Source: Alphaproteobacteria bacterium (GTDB lineage: Bacteria > Pseudomonadota > Alphaproteobacteria > Micavibrionales > Micavibrionaceae). From it: 5,710 bases of DNA. A program made the position numbers and the translations under genes. The stretch is from NCBI GenBank assembly GCA_030432775.1, contig JAUILO010000146.1, positions 1-5,710 of the forward strand, read 5' to 3'. The notes beneath the pieces were generated by a model. The model searched no databases. It saw nothing but the letters and a program-made list of their open reading frames with translations, and was not told where the DNA came from. Shown in pieces: positions 1 through 5,056 of the stretch (its first letter is position 1; each line of letters starts with the position of its first letter).

Positions 1-1048
1 CATATCGTTTCTCTGAATTTCTGGTCTGAATAATATGTTGATATGCTCTTATAAGCTCTGCTGTTACAACATCTTTACTAAACAGGCGCTCATAAGTTTT
101 ATGACCATTTGCGATAAGGCTCTCTTGCTTTTTTTTATCAGTCAGTACGGACTTAATATGTAAGGCTAGGGTATCAGAATCATCAATATCGCAGAGCAAG
201 CCGTCAACATCGTGCGTTACATATTGTTTTGCTCCAGCAGCTTTCGTTGCGACAAGAGCTGTTTTCGCATACCACGCTTCCGCAATTACAGTACCAAATG
301 GTTCATAGCGTGATGGCAGAACACAAACATCAGCAATGTTTAAAAGTGCAGCGCGATCATTTCTCCAGCCAAGAAAGCGAACGCGATCATCCAACCCAAG
401 TTTTTGAGAGAGATTTTTATATTTGTTAAGATCTGGTCCGTTTCCAGCTAATAAAAAATAAGTATCTTCAATCTGTAAGGCTGCCTTTAAAAGTGTATCA
501 ACGCCTTTCTTCCAATGCATTCTTGACAAAAGTAAAACAATTTTAGCATTGTCAGGAATATTAAAATCAGATCGTTTCACACGCTCATCTTTTTCAAGCG
601 TGCCAAATGTATGAACAAGAAATGACCTGTGCGGTTTATTTGTTTTATCGATAATGTGACGAACAATATCTTTTGTACCACCCATATAAAAATCGCAGTT
701 CTTATAATTTTTAAGATTATAATATCCGCCAAACCAACCCAGTGTTGCTACATTTATATTCGCAGGCATGAATGATGCTGCACGATTCATCCAGCAATGA
801 ACAACGTCAGGTTTGTAACTGTTTATTGTTGTCGCAATAATTTTTTTCTCTGTGTATTTTTTGAATCTGTTAAAGCTAAGAGAGCTATGTTCAATGTTTC
901 TGTCATTTAGCGCCTCCACAAAATCATTGTGAGGACGACACAAAACATACTGATCAATATTTTGTGAATGAAGTGCTTTTATCGCATCCAAACAAAAAGT
1001 TTCTGCGCCGCCTTGTGAAGCTCCAGCAATAACATGAAGTATTTTCAT
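1..1048 (-). CDS. Glycosyltransferase family 4 (GT-B fold), 3' end cut by window edge
   Basis: Likely transfers a sugar from a nucleotide-sugar donor to a lipopolysaccharide, capsule or glycolipid acceptor at the cytoplasmic face of the inner membrane; the substrate cannot be read from sequence. The ATG at 1048-1046 opens a frame without stops to position 2, giving 349 visible residues. The N-terminus MKILHVIAGASQGGAETF is the classic first beta-strand plus GGAE glycine loop of GT4 enzymes. In the C-terminal donor domain I see LLLSRMHWKKGVDTLL (KKG at 180-182), LLAGNGP, VRFLGW, and the E-x7-E signature EPFGTVIAE at 249-257 in SRYEPFGTVIAEAW. GT4 proteins commonly run 350-400 residues, so the stop probably lies just outside the window. 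No signal peptide or membrane segment is visible. No strong Shine-Dalgarno precedes the ATG, only AGAAGA inside a palindrome. The gene is AT-rich compared with the ribosomal genes and transcribed away from them, so it is not part of their operon. The family call is firm; the exact role is unknown. Confidence 0.9.
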   Translation of the reverse strand, partial: MKILHVIAGASQGGAETFCLDAIKALHSQNIDQYVLCRPHNDFVEALNDRNIEHSSLSFNRFKKYTEKKIIATTINSYKPDVVHCWMNRAASFMPANINVATLGWFGGYYNLKNYKNCDFYMGGTKDIVRHIIDKTNKPHRSFLVHTFGTLEKDERVKRSDFNIPDNAKIVLLLSRMHWKKGVDTLLKAALQIEDTYFLLAGNGPDLNKYKNLSQKLGLDDRVRFLGWRNDRAALLNIADVCVLPSRYEPFGTVIAEAWYAKTALVATKAAGAKQYVTHDVDGLLCDIDDSDTLALHIKSVLTDKKKQESLIANGHKTYERLFSKDVVTAELIRAYQHIIQTRNSEKRY

Positions 1049-1325
1049 AAAGAAGATCTTCTAATTCTTAATTTTACAACTCTCTCTTCCCTATCCATGA
1101 AACATAACCTATTACGTGTTTTAATTTATTTCAATAGATATTCGTTTTTACATCTGTTTTTTATTGTCAAAACATAAGCCATTATACGAATATGAGAAAA
1201 GACAAAAAGCTTTCGCGAGGCGCTCTGGCTGCAAAGATTTATAAGAGCATAGAGTGCATATAGCTCTTATCCTCTGGAATAGAGACCAGCGTGATATTGA
1301 GCTGATTTAATAAATTGACATAAAA
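1049..1325. other. AT-rich intergenic region between glycosyltransferase and tRNA-Gly
   Basis: No gene is supported in these 277 bases. Next to the glycosyltransferase ATG lies a perfect 12-bp palindrome, AGAAGATCTTCT (1051-1062), which covers the place where a ribosome binding site would be. On the minus strand a perfect TATAAT (1186-1181) could be a -10 box for the glycosyltransferase, but the -35 position is only T-rich, and a TTGACA at 1170-1165 has no good -10 at normal spacing. A 23-codon frame at 1192-1263 (+) lacks a Shine-Dalgarno and is probably chance. The hairpin at 1241-1270 is listed separately. No U-tract terminator was found on either strand. Confidence 0.6.
1241..1270. repeat. 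Inverted repeat, 8-bp perfect arms
   Basis: ATAAGAGC (1241-1248) and GCTCTTAT (1263-1270) are perfect inverted arms around a 14-base loop; up to three more pairs can form inside the loop past a bulge. It lies on the 3' side of tRNA-Gly (about 55 bases past the CCA), so it could be part of the tRNA transcript's trailer or a weak end signal. The bases after the stem on the minus strand (AAATCTTTGC) are not a U-tract, so I do not call a rho-independent terminator. An 8-bp inverted repeat can occur by chance in a window this size. Confidence 0.35.
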
Positions 1326-1399
1326 TGGAGCGGGTGAAGGGAATCGAACCCTCATCGCCTGCTTGGAAGGCAGGAGCTTTACCACTAAGCTACACCCGC
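1326..1399 (-). tRNA. tRNA-Gly(UCC), CCA encoded
   Basis: The minus strand folds into a complete 74-nt cloverleaf. The acceptor stem is GCGGGTG with CACCCGC, and the D-stem is GCTT/AAGC with loop AGTGGTA. The anticodon stem CCTGC/GCAGG encloses the loop CTTCCAA, so the anticodon is UCC and reads GGA/GGG glycine codons. The T-arm has the loop TTCGATT on a stem GAGGG/CCCTT with one G-U pair. The discriminator base is T and the CCA (rc of 1326-1328) is genome-encoded. It is transcribed away from tuf, towards the glycosyltransferase. In E. coli the tRNA-Gly(UCC) gene glyT sits just upstream of tufB, but in the same orientation, which makes this neighbour worth noting. Confidence 0.96.
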
Positions 1400-1425
1400 G
1401 ATGTTCGCCTTTTTAACCTTCTTCT

Positions 1426-1453
1426 GATATAAAAATCAAGCATGCAATTTCAA
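1426..1453 (-). promoter_or_regulatory. Candidate promoter for tRNA-Gly
   Basis: On the minus strand TTGAAA (1453-1448) and TATATC (1431-1426) are separated by 16 bases, resembling a sigma-70 type -35/-10 pair. Transcription would start near 1419, about 20 bases before the mature 5' end of the tRNA, a usual distance for a short 5' leader removed by RNase P. Each box matches its consensus imperfectly and the region is AT-rich, so this is a reading by eye. Confidence 0.35.
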
Positions 1454-1479
1454 ATCCTGAGAAAAACATAGAAAACCCA

Positions 1480-1508
1480 TTGACAGTAAGGGGTACGTCC
1501 CATAAAAA
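1480..1508 (+). promoter_or_regulatory. Candidate sigma-70 promoter for tuf and the S10 operon
   Basis: A perfect -35 hexamer TTGACA (1480-1485) is followed after 17 bases by TAAAAA (1503-1508), four of six matches to TATAAT. The start site would be near 1515, giving a leader of about 80 bases before tuf. It is the best -35 between the divergent tRNA and tuf. Since tuf here has no fusA upstream, a promoter of its own is required in this gap, which supports the call. The weak -10 leaves the exact position uncertain. Confidence 0.5.
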
Positions 1509-1595
1509 GTGCATTGATCTTTGAGTTCCCTCTGGACAAGGCTAAAACGACAAGGGCTGGGATCGACGTTAACTTTTAAAACAGAGGAAAATACT
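1509..1595 (+). other. tuf leader with imperfect direct repeat and Shine-Dalgarno
   Basis: This is the presumed 5' untranslated region of the operon. It holds an imperfect direct repeat, GACAAGGCT (1535-1543) and GACAAGGGCT (1549-1558), 14 bases apart. The Shine-Dalgarno GAGGA (1584-1588) sits 7 bases before the ATG at 1596. This spacing and the conserved EF-Tu N-terminus decide the tuf start in favour of 1596 over an in-frame TTG at 1521. I see no strong hairpin or attenuator here. Confidence 0.5.
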
Positions 1596-2774
1596 ATGTC
1601 TAAGGAAAAATTTGAACGGAATAAGCCGCATTGTAACATTGGTACAATTGGTCATGTTGACCACGGTAAGACAACGCTAACAGCAGCGATTGCTATGTTG
1701 TACGGCAATGGCGAGAGCGTTGATAAGATCGACAAAGCGCCAGAAGAAAAAGCCCGTGGCATCACGATTTCTACAGCGCATGTTGAGTACGAAACAGAAA
1801 ACCGCCACTACGCGCACGTTGACTGCCCGGGTCACGCGGACTACGTGAAGAACATGATCACCGGTGCTGCGCAAATGGACGGCGCTATCTTGGTTGTTAA
1901 CGCAGCCGACGGCCCAATGCCACAAACACGCGAGCACATTTTGCTAGCCCGTCAGGTTGGTGTTCCGGCTTTGGTCGTGTTCATGAACAAAGTTGACCAA
2001 GTTGACGATGAAGAGCTTTTGGAGCTTGTTGAAATGGAAATCCGCGAGCTTCTATCAAGCTACGATTTCCCTGGTGATGATATTCCAATCATTGCTGGTT
2101 CTGCTTTGGCAGCCGTTGAAGGCCGCGATGAAGCAATCGGTAAGAACAAAATTGACGAGTTGATGGCAGCTGTTGATAGCTACATCCCACAGCCTGCGCG
2201 TGAAGTTGATAAGACATTCTTGATGCCGGTTGAAGACGTATTCTCAATCTCTGGCCGTGGTACAGTTGTGACCGGCCGTATTGAGCAAGGCGTTGTGAAT
2301 GTTGGTGACGAAATCGAAATCGTTGGTATCCGTGATACACAAACAACCACCTGTACAGGTGTTGAAATGTTCCGCAAGCTGCTTGATCGCGGTGAAGCTG
2401 GCGACAATGTTGGTGTTCTTTTGCGTGGTACAAAGCGCGAAGATGTTGAGCGTGGTCAGGTTCTATGTAAGCCAGGCACAATTACACCGCACAAGAAGTT
2501 CACAGCAGAAGCGTATATCTTGTCAAAAGACGAAGGTGGCCGTCACACACCATTCTTCACGAACTACCGTCCGCAGTTCTACTTCAGAACAACAGACGTA
2601 ACAGGTGAGATGACATTGCCGGAAGGCACAGAAATGGTGATGCCAGGCGATAACATCAACAATATCACAGTTGAGCTGATCGCCCCAGTCGCCATGTCCG
2701 AAGGCCTACGCTTCGCCATCCGCGAAGGCGGCCGTACTGTTGGTGCCGGCGTTGTGAGTAAGATTGTTGAGTAA
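1596..2774 (+). CDS. tuf: Translation elongation factor Tu (EF-Tu)
   Basis: EF-Tu is the cytoplasmic GTPase that carries aminoacyl-tRNA to the ribosomal A site. The product is 392 residues (E. coli precursor 394). The GTPase domain shows P-loop GHVDHGKT (19-26), switch I EEKARGITI, DCPGH (76-80), NKVD (131-134) and GSAL (168-171). Domains 2 and 3 follow, with EDVFSISGRGTVVTGR, GVEMFRKLLD, GGRHTPFF, RPQFYFRTTDVTG and a C-terminus GLRFAIREGGRTVGAGVV. The start at 1596 gives the canonical MSKEKFERNKPH and follows GAGGA at good spacing. Compared with E. coli from memory there is a five-residue deletion between the P-loop and switch I, offset by about three extra residues later (before the IDELM helix and in GDNINNITVEL). 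The gene heads the S10 operon, 32 bases before rpsJ. fusA, rpsG and rpsL, which usually precede it, are absent; a divergent tRNA-Gly stands there instead. Confidence 0.98.
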   Translation: MSKEKFERNKPHCNIGTIGHVDHGKTTLTAAIAMLYGNGESVDKIDKAPEEKARGITISTAHVEYETENRHYAHVDCPGHADYVKNMITGAAQMDGAILVVNAADGPMPQTREHILLARQVGVPALVVFMNKVDQVDDEELLELVEMEIRELLSSYDFPGDDIPIIAGSALAAVEGRDEAIGKNKIDELMAAVDSYIPQPAREVDKTFLMPVEDVFSISGRGTVVTGRIEQGVVNVGDEIEIVGIRDTQTTTCTGVEMFRKLLDRGEAGDNVGVLLRGTKREDVERGQVLCKPGTITPHKKFTAEAYILSKDEGGRHTPFFTNYRPQFYFRTTDVTGEMTLPEGTEMVMPGDNINNITVELIAPVAMSEGLRFAIREGGRTVGAGVVSKIVE

Positions 2775-2806
2775 TAGAGTTTATAAGGTAAAAGGATCAT
2801 AGAATA

Positions 2807-3133
2807 ATGGATGCACAAACAATCCGCATTACACTCAAAGCTTTCGATCACCGTATCTTAGATACGGCGACATCGGAAATTTTGAATACTGCAAAACGTA
2901 CTGGAGCCAGCGTACGCGGCCCCGTTGCTCTACCTAACCGCATCAAGAAATTTTCTGTGATCCGTTCACCGCACGTGAACTCAGATTCGCATGAGCAATT
3001 TGAAATGCGCACACATAAACGCTTACTTGATATCGTTGAGCCAACACCACAAACAATTGATGCTTTGATGAAGCTTGATCTAGCAGCTGGTGTGGATGTC
3101 GAAATTAAAATCGGTCAGCCAAAGGCCGCTTAA
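2807..3133 (+). CDS. rpsJ: 30S ribosomal protein S10 (uS10)
   Basis: S10 sits in the head of the small ribosomal subunit and, in other bacteria, also joins NusB in transcription antitermination complexes. The 108-residue product shows the family signature throughout: IRITLKAFDHR, TAKRTGASVRGPVALP, SPHVNSDSHEQFEMRTHKRL, DIVEPTPQTIDALMKLDLAA and GVDVEIKIG. Typical S10 is about 102-103 residues; the excess is a short C-terminal tail (QPKAA). The ATG at 2807 follows AAAAGGA (2790-2796) at a spacing of 10. It begins 32 bases after tuf stops, with no room for the long L4-binding leader found before rpsJ in E. coli, so that form of autogenous control is not evident at this site. Cotranscription with tuf is inferred from spacing and strand. 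Confidence 0.98.
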   Translation: MDAQTIRITLKAFDHRILDTATSEILNTAKRTGASVRGPVALPNRIKKFSVIRSPHVNSDSHEQFEMRTHKRLLDIVEPTPQTIDALMKLDLAAGVDVEIKIGQPKAA

Positions 3134-3145
3134 TAAAGTAAGTGA

Positions 3146-3180
3146 AGGTTAACATGTTGGTGTTTTAAGGGCGTCAACCT
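3146..3180 (+). repeat. Imperfect inverted repeat in the rpsJ-rplC gap
   Basis: AGGTTAAC (3146-3153) and GTCAACCT (3173-3180) can pair with a single mismatch, leaving a 19-base loop, within the 67-base gap. This gap is the longest between the ribosomal genes here. GTTG (3156-3159) inside the loop could instead pair with CAAC (3175-3178), so two exclusive folds are possible just ahead of the rplC Shine-Dalgarno TAAGGA (3187-3192). There is no U-tract, so it is not a terminator. A regulatory role is only a possibility. Confidence 0.3.
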
Positions 3181-3200
3181 CTGGAATAAGGAAAAGAAAA

Positions 3201-3938
3201 ATGAGAACCGGACTAATAGCAAGAAAAGAAGGCATGACCCGCGTATTTGACGCAGACGGTCGTCACGTGCCTGTAACGGTATTAAAAATTGATCAGTGCC
3301 AAGTCATCGCTCATCGCACAGAAGAAACAGATGGCTATACCGCTGTTCAGCTGGGTGCAGGCGCTGCTAAAATTAAGCGAACATCAAAAGCCAATCGTGG
3401 CCATTTTGCAAAAGCAAAGGTCGAGCCAAAGAAAAAGCTGGCGGAATTCCGGGTGTCCAACGAAAACTTGCCGGACATCGGCGCAGAGTTGAGCGCGGCT
3501 CACTTCGTGCCGGGGCAGTATGTTGATGTCTGTGGTACATCCATCGGTAAGGGGTTTCAAGGTGCAATGAAGCGTCACAATTTCGGCGGAATGCGTGCAT
3601 CACACGGTGTATCAATCTCTCACCGTGCGCATGGTTCTACTGGTCAATGTCAAGATCCGGGTCGTGTTTTCAAAGGTAAGAAAATGGCTGGTCAAATGGG
3701 TAACGAGCGCGTAACAACGCAAAACCTAGAAGTAGTGGCTGTTGATGAAGAGCATAACTTGGTGTTGGTGAAGGGCGCTGTTCCTGGATCAAAATCCGGT
3801 TGGATTTTGGTAACCGATGCTATCAAAAAAATATTGCCTGATAACGCACCGTTACCAGCTGGGATTATAAAATCAGCCGCTCCTGCAAAGGAAGAAGCTC
3901 CAGCTGCCGATGAAGCAGTAGAAGATAAGGGAGAGTAA
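3201..3938 (+). CDS. rplC: 50S ribosomal protein L3 (uL3)
   Basis: L3 is an early-assembly 50S protein whose central loop reaches towards the peptidyl-transferase centre. The product has 245 residues. The N-terminus MRTGLIARKEGMTRVF is typical, followed by VPVTVLK, GHFAKA, GTSIGKGFQGAMKRHNFGG (112-130), SHGVSISHRAHGSTGQCQDP (134-153) and VFKGKKMAGQMGNERVTTQN (156-175). Gln151 aligns, in my memory-based alignment, with E. coli Gln150, the residue methylated by PrmB. After the core, residues from about 223 on form an Ala/Glu-rich tail (SAAPAKEEAPAADEAVEDKG) that E. coli L3 lacks; such acidic-alanine tails are common in alphaproteobacterial L3 and probably flexible. The ATG follows TAAGGA (3187-3192) with 8 bases between. 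rplD begins two bases after the stop, so the two are probably translationally coupled. Confidence 0.98.
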   Translation: MRTGLIARKEGMTRVFDADGRHVPVTVLKIDQCQVIAHRTEETDGYTAVQLGAGAAKIKRTSKANRGHFAKAKVEPKKKLAEFRVSNENLPDIGAELSAAHFVPGQYVDVCGTSIGKGFQGAMKRHNFGGMRASHGVSISHRAHGSTGQCQDPGRVFKGKKMAGQMGNERVTTQNLEVVAVDEEHNLVLVKGAVPGSKSGWILVTDAIKKILPDNAPLPAGIIKSAAPAKEEAPAADEAVEDKGE

Positions 3939-3940
3939 GA

Positions 3941-4564
3941 ATGAAACTCGCAGTTAAAACAATTGAAGGTAAAGACGCCGGCGAAATGACGGTTGATGGT
4001 ACGATCTTCGATGCTAACATTCGTCAAGATATCGTCCACCAGATGATTAATTATCAGCTAGCCAATCGTCGTTCCGGTAACGCAAAAGTCAAGCAGCGCC
4101 ACGAAATTCGCGGTACAGGTAAGAAGCCTCATCCACAAAAGGGTACAGGTAAGGCCCGTGCTGGCGATAAAAAGCGTAACATTGACCGCGGCGGGGCAAC
4201 CGTTCACGGCCCAATCGTCCGTAGCCACGCGATTAAGTTACCAAAGAAAATCCGTCAACTTGCATTGCGCTCGGCACTATCCGCCAAAGCGGCTGAAGGT
4301 AAGCTGATCATTCTTGATGATGCCAAGGCAACGTCACACAAGACAAAGCCAATGGCTGAGGCGCTCTCGAAGTTTGGTTTCAACTCTGCTGTCATCATCG
4401 GTGGAGAAGAGATTGATCCTAACTTTGCCCGCGCAACAGCCAACTTGCCACGCATCGACGTGTTGCCGGTTCAGGGTGCAAACGTGTATGACATAATTCG
4501 TCGCGACACATTAATACTAACAAAAGAGGCCGTTAACGGCCTTACTAAAAAGCTTAAAGGGTAA
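3941..4564 (+). CDS. rplD: 50S ribosomal protein L4 (uL4)
   Basis: L4 binds 23S rRNA domain I and extends a loop into the nascent-peptide exit tunnel; in E. coli it also represses its own operon, which cannot be judged here. The product is 207 residues, a usual length. It shows NIRQDIVHQMINYQLANRR, the tunnel-loop motif RGTGKKPHPQKGTGKARAG (57-75), RGGATVHGP, a conserved KLPKKIRQLALRSALS helix, and C-terminal NLPRIDVLPVQGANVYDI with LILTKEAV. Lys67 aligns with E. coli Lys63 of the tunnel constriction. The loop is somewhat unusual: E. coli KPWRQK reads KPHPQK, and the stretch after GTGKARAG is DKKRNID in place of the more familiar S-x-R-x-P. Shine-Dalgarno AAGGGAG (3927-3933) lies in the end of rplC, and the start is two bases past the rplC stop. 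A 12-base direct repeat (4112-4123, 4142-4153) encodes the two GTGK copies. Confidence 0.97.
   Translation: MKLAVKTIEGKDAGEMTVDGTIFDANIRQDIVHQMINYQLANRRSGNAKVKQRHEIRGTGKKPHPQKGTGKARAGDKKRNIDRGGATVHGPIVRSHAIKLPKKIRQLALRSALSAKAAEGKLIILDDAKATSHKTKPMAEALSKFGFNSAVIIGGEEIDPNFARATANLPRIDVLPVQGANVYDIIRRDTLILTKEAVNGLTKKLKG
4527..4542. repeat. Perfect 16-bp palindrome near the rplD 3' end
   Basis: AGGCCGTTAACGGCCT reads the same on both strands. As RNA it gives a 6-bp GC-rich stem with a four-base loop, plus a flanking G-U pair on the plus strand. It lies inside rplD, encoding EAVNGL, 22 bases before the stop. On the plus strand it is followed by UACUAAAAAG, not a U-tract, so it should not stop the operon. 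On the minus strand it is followed by CTTTTGTTAG and resembles a weak rho-independent terminator for antisense transcripts. A palindrome this long is expected by chance less than once (roughly 0.09) in a window this size. Confidence 0.5.
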
Positions 4565-4569
4565 GAACC

Positions 4570-4884
4570 ATGGCAGCAAAGAAAAAAGCAGAAATACAAG
4601 AATGGATGTACGAGATTATTTCTCGTCCGCACATTACTGAAAAAGCAACGCTGGGGTCAGAGCACGGCCAGGTAACATTTGTTGTGCCGCCAAGTGCAAC
4701 CAAGCCAAAAATTAAGGTCGCGGTTGAAACACTGTTTGGTGTAAAGGTGAAATCTGTAAACACATTGATCCAAAAAGGAAAAACAAAGCGCTTTAAAGGC
4801 GTTAAGGGTGTCCGCAGCGATATGAAAAAAGCAATCATCAGCCTTGAAGAAGGTCAGACGATTGATACGAGTACTGGAGTTTAA
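4570..4884 (+). CDS. rplW: 50S ribosomal protein L23 (uL23)
   Basis: L23 sits at the exit of the ribosomal tunnel, binds 23S rRNA domain III and is the docking site for trigger factor and the signal recognition particle. The 104-residue product (family usually about 95-100) shows IISRPHITEKATL (16-28), a beta-rich middle with KIKVAVETLFGVKVKSVNTL, the loop KGKTKRFKGVKGVRSDMKKA, and a C-terminal strand IISLEEGQTID. Glu24 in ITEK aligns with E. coli Glu18, the trigger-factor contact. The Lys-rich first residues (MAAKKKAE) extend beyond the E. coli form. The ATG follows AAAGGG (4556-4561) with 8 bases between and begins 5 bases after rplD stops. In most S10 operons rplB comes next; here a small ORF intervenes. 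Confidence 0.98.
   Translation: MAAKKKAEIQEWMYEIISRPHITEKATLGSEHGQVTFVVPPSATKPKIKVAVETLFGVKVKSVNTLIQKGKTKRFKGVKGVRSDMKKAIISLEEGQTIDTSTGV
4876..4879 (+). promoter_or_regulatory. Shine-Dalgarno of the small ORF, inside rplW end
   Basis: GGAG at 4876-4879, within the last codons of rplW, sits 7 bases ahead of the ATG at 4887. This is an optimal spacing and is the main signal that the small ORF downstream is translated, probably by ribosomes finishing rplW. Confidence 0.6.
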
Positions 4885-4886
4885 AA

Positions 4887-5039
4887 ATGGATAAGAAAAC
4901 TCAATTACCTAAAACTTGGCAGGACGCAACAGAAACAGAATTAAAAGCCTTGGCTATGCAGCCTGCGATTGATGCGGCAGTTGAGTCGGGTAATTCAAAT
5001 AAATTATATGAACTAGAGGAAACTCTAGCTCTCGATTAA
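4887..5039 (+). CDS. Small acidic protein of 50 residues between rplW and rplB, function unknown
   Basis: This frame fills almost the whole rplW-rplB gap, starting 2 bases after the rplW stop with a GGAG Shine-Dalgarno at ideal spacing. It starts MDKKTQLPKTWQDATETELK and ends YELEETLALD. By my count it has ten Asp/Glu against five Lys and no Arg, so it is acidic, unlike its basic ribosomal neighbours. The middle (ELKALAMQPAIDAAVESG) and end look amphipathic and helical, giving perhaps two short helices joined by SGNSN. There is one Trp, no Cys, no signal peptide and no membrane segment. Leucine codons are mostly TTA and CTA, less optimised than in the flanking genes, suggesting lower expression or recent origin. 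I do not recognise a family. It could be an operon-specific ribosome-associated or regulatory peptide, or a leader whose translation controls rplB. Start, spacing and lack of overlap make it likely to be a real gene. Confidence 0.65.
   Translation: MDKKTQLPKTWQDATETELKALAMQPAIDAAVESGNSNKLYELEETLALD
5010..5031 (+). repeat. RNA hairpin with GAAA tetraloop at the small ORF 3' end
   Basis: CTAGAG (5013-5018) and CTCTAG (5023-5028) are perfect arms around GAAA, a stable GNRA tetraloop. After one A-C mismatch, two more pairs (5010-5011 with 5030-5031) extend the stem. It ends 5 bases before the small ORF's TAA and is followed by GATTAAGGTTTAGAGC, with no U-tract, so it is not a rho-independent terminator. 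It could be a ribosome-pausing, mRNA-processing or protein-binding element ahead of rplB. Confidence 0.45.
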
Positions 5040-5056
5040 GGTTTAGAGCAACTTAT

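Noticed and set aside
229..429. 66-codon plus-strand frame inside the glycosyltransferase
   Set aside because: It lies antisense to the E-x7-E region of a well-supported gene and has no ribosome binding site of note.
1192..1263. 23-codon ORF in the intergenic region
   Set aside because: It has no Shine-Dalgarno, its length is within chance, and its end overlaps the 1241-1270 inverted repeat.
1271..1281. 11-base match CCTCTGGAATA shared with 3178-3188
   Set aside because: A few 11-base matches are expected by chance in a window of this size, and the two contexts differ.
1315..1320. Second TTGACA on the plus strand before the tRNA
   Set aside because: No -10-like hexamer follows at 15-19 bases, and it would transcribe antisense through the tRNA.
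1521..1595. 25-codon N-terminal extension of EF-Tu from an in-frame TTG
   Set aside because: EF-Tu begins MSKEKFERNKPH in the family, and the ATG at 1596 has its own GAGGA Shine-Dalgarno. The extension is leader sequence that happens to be open.
2089..2481. 130-codon minus-strand frame opposite tuf
   Set aside because: It lies wholly inside tuf, its composition (rich in Gln, His, Arg, Tyr and Leu) is typical of an antisense shadow, and no known domain is visible.
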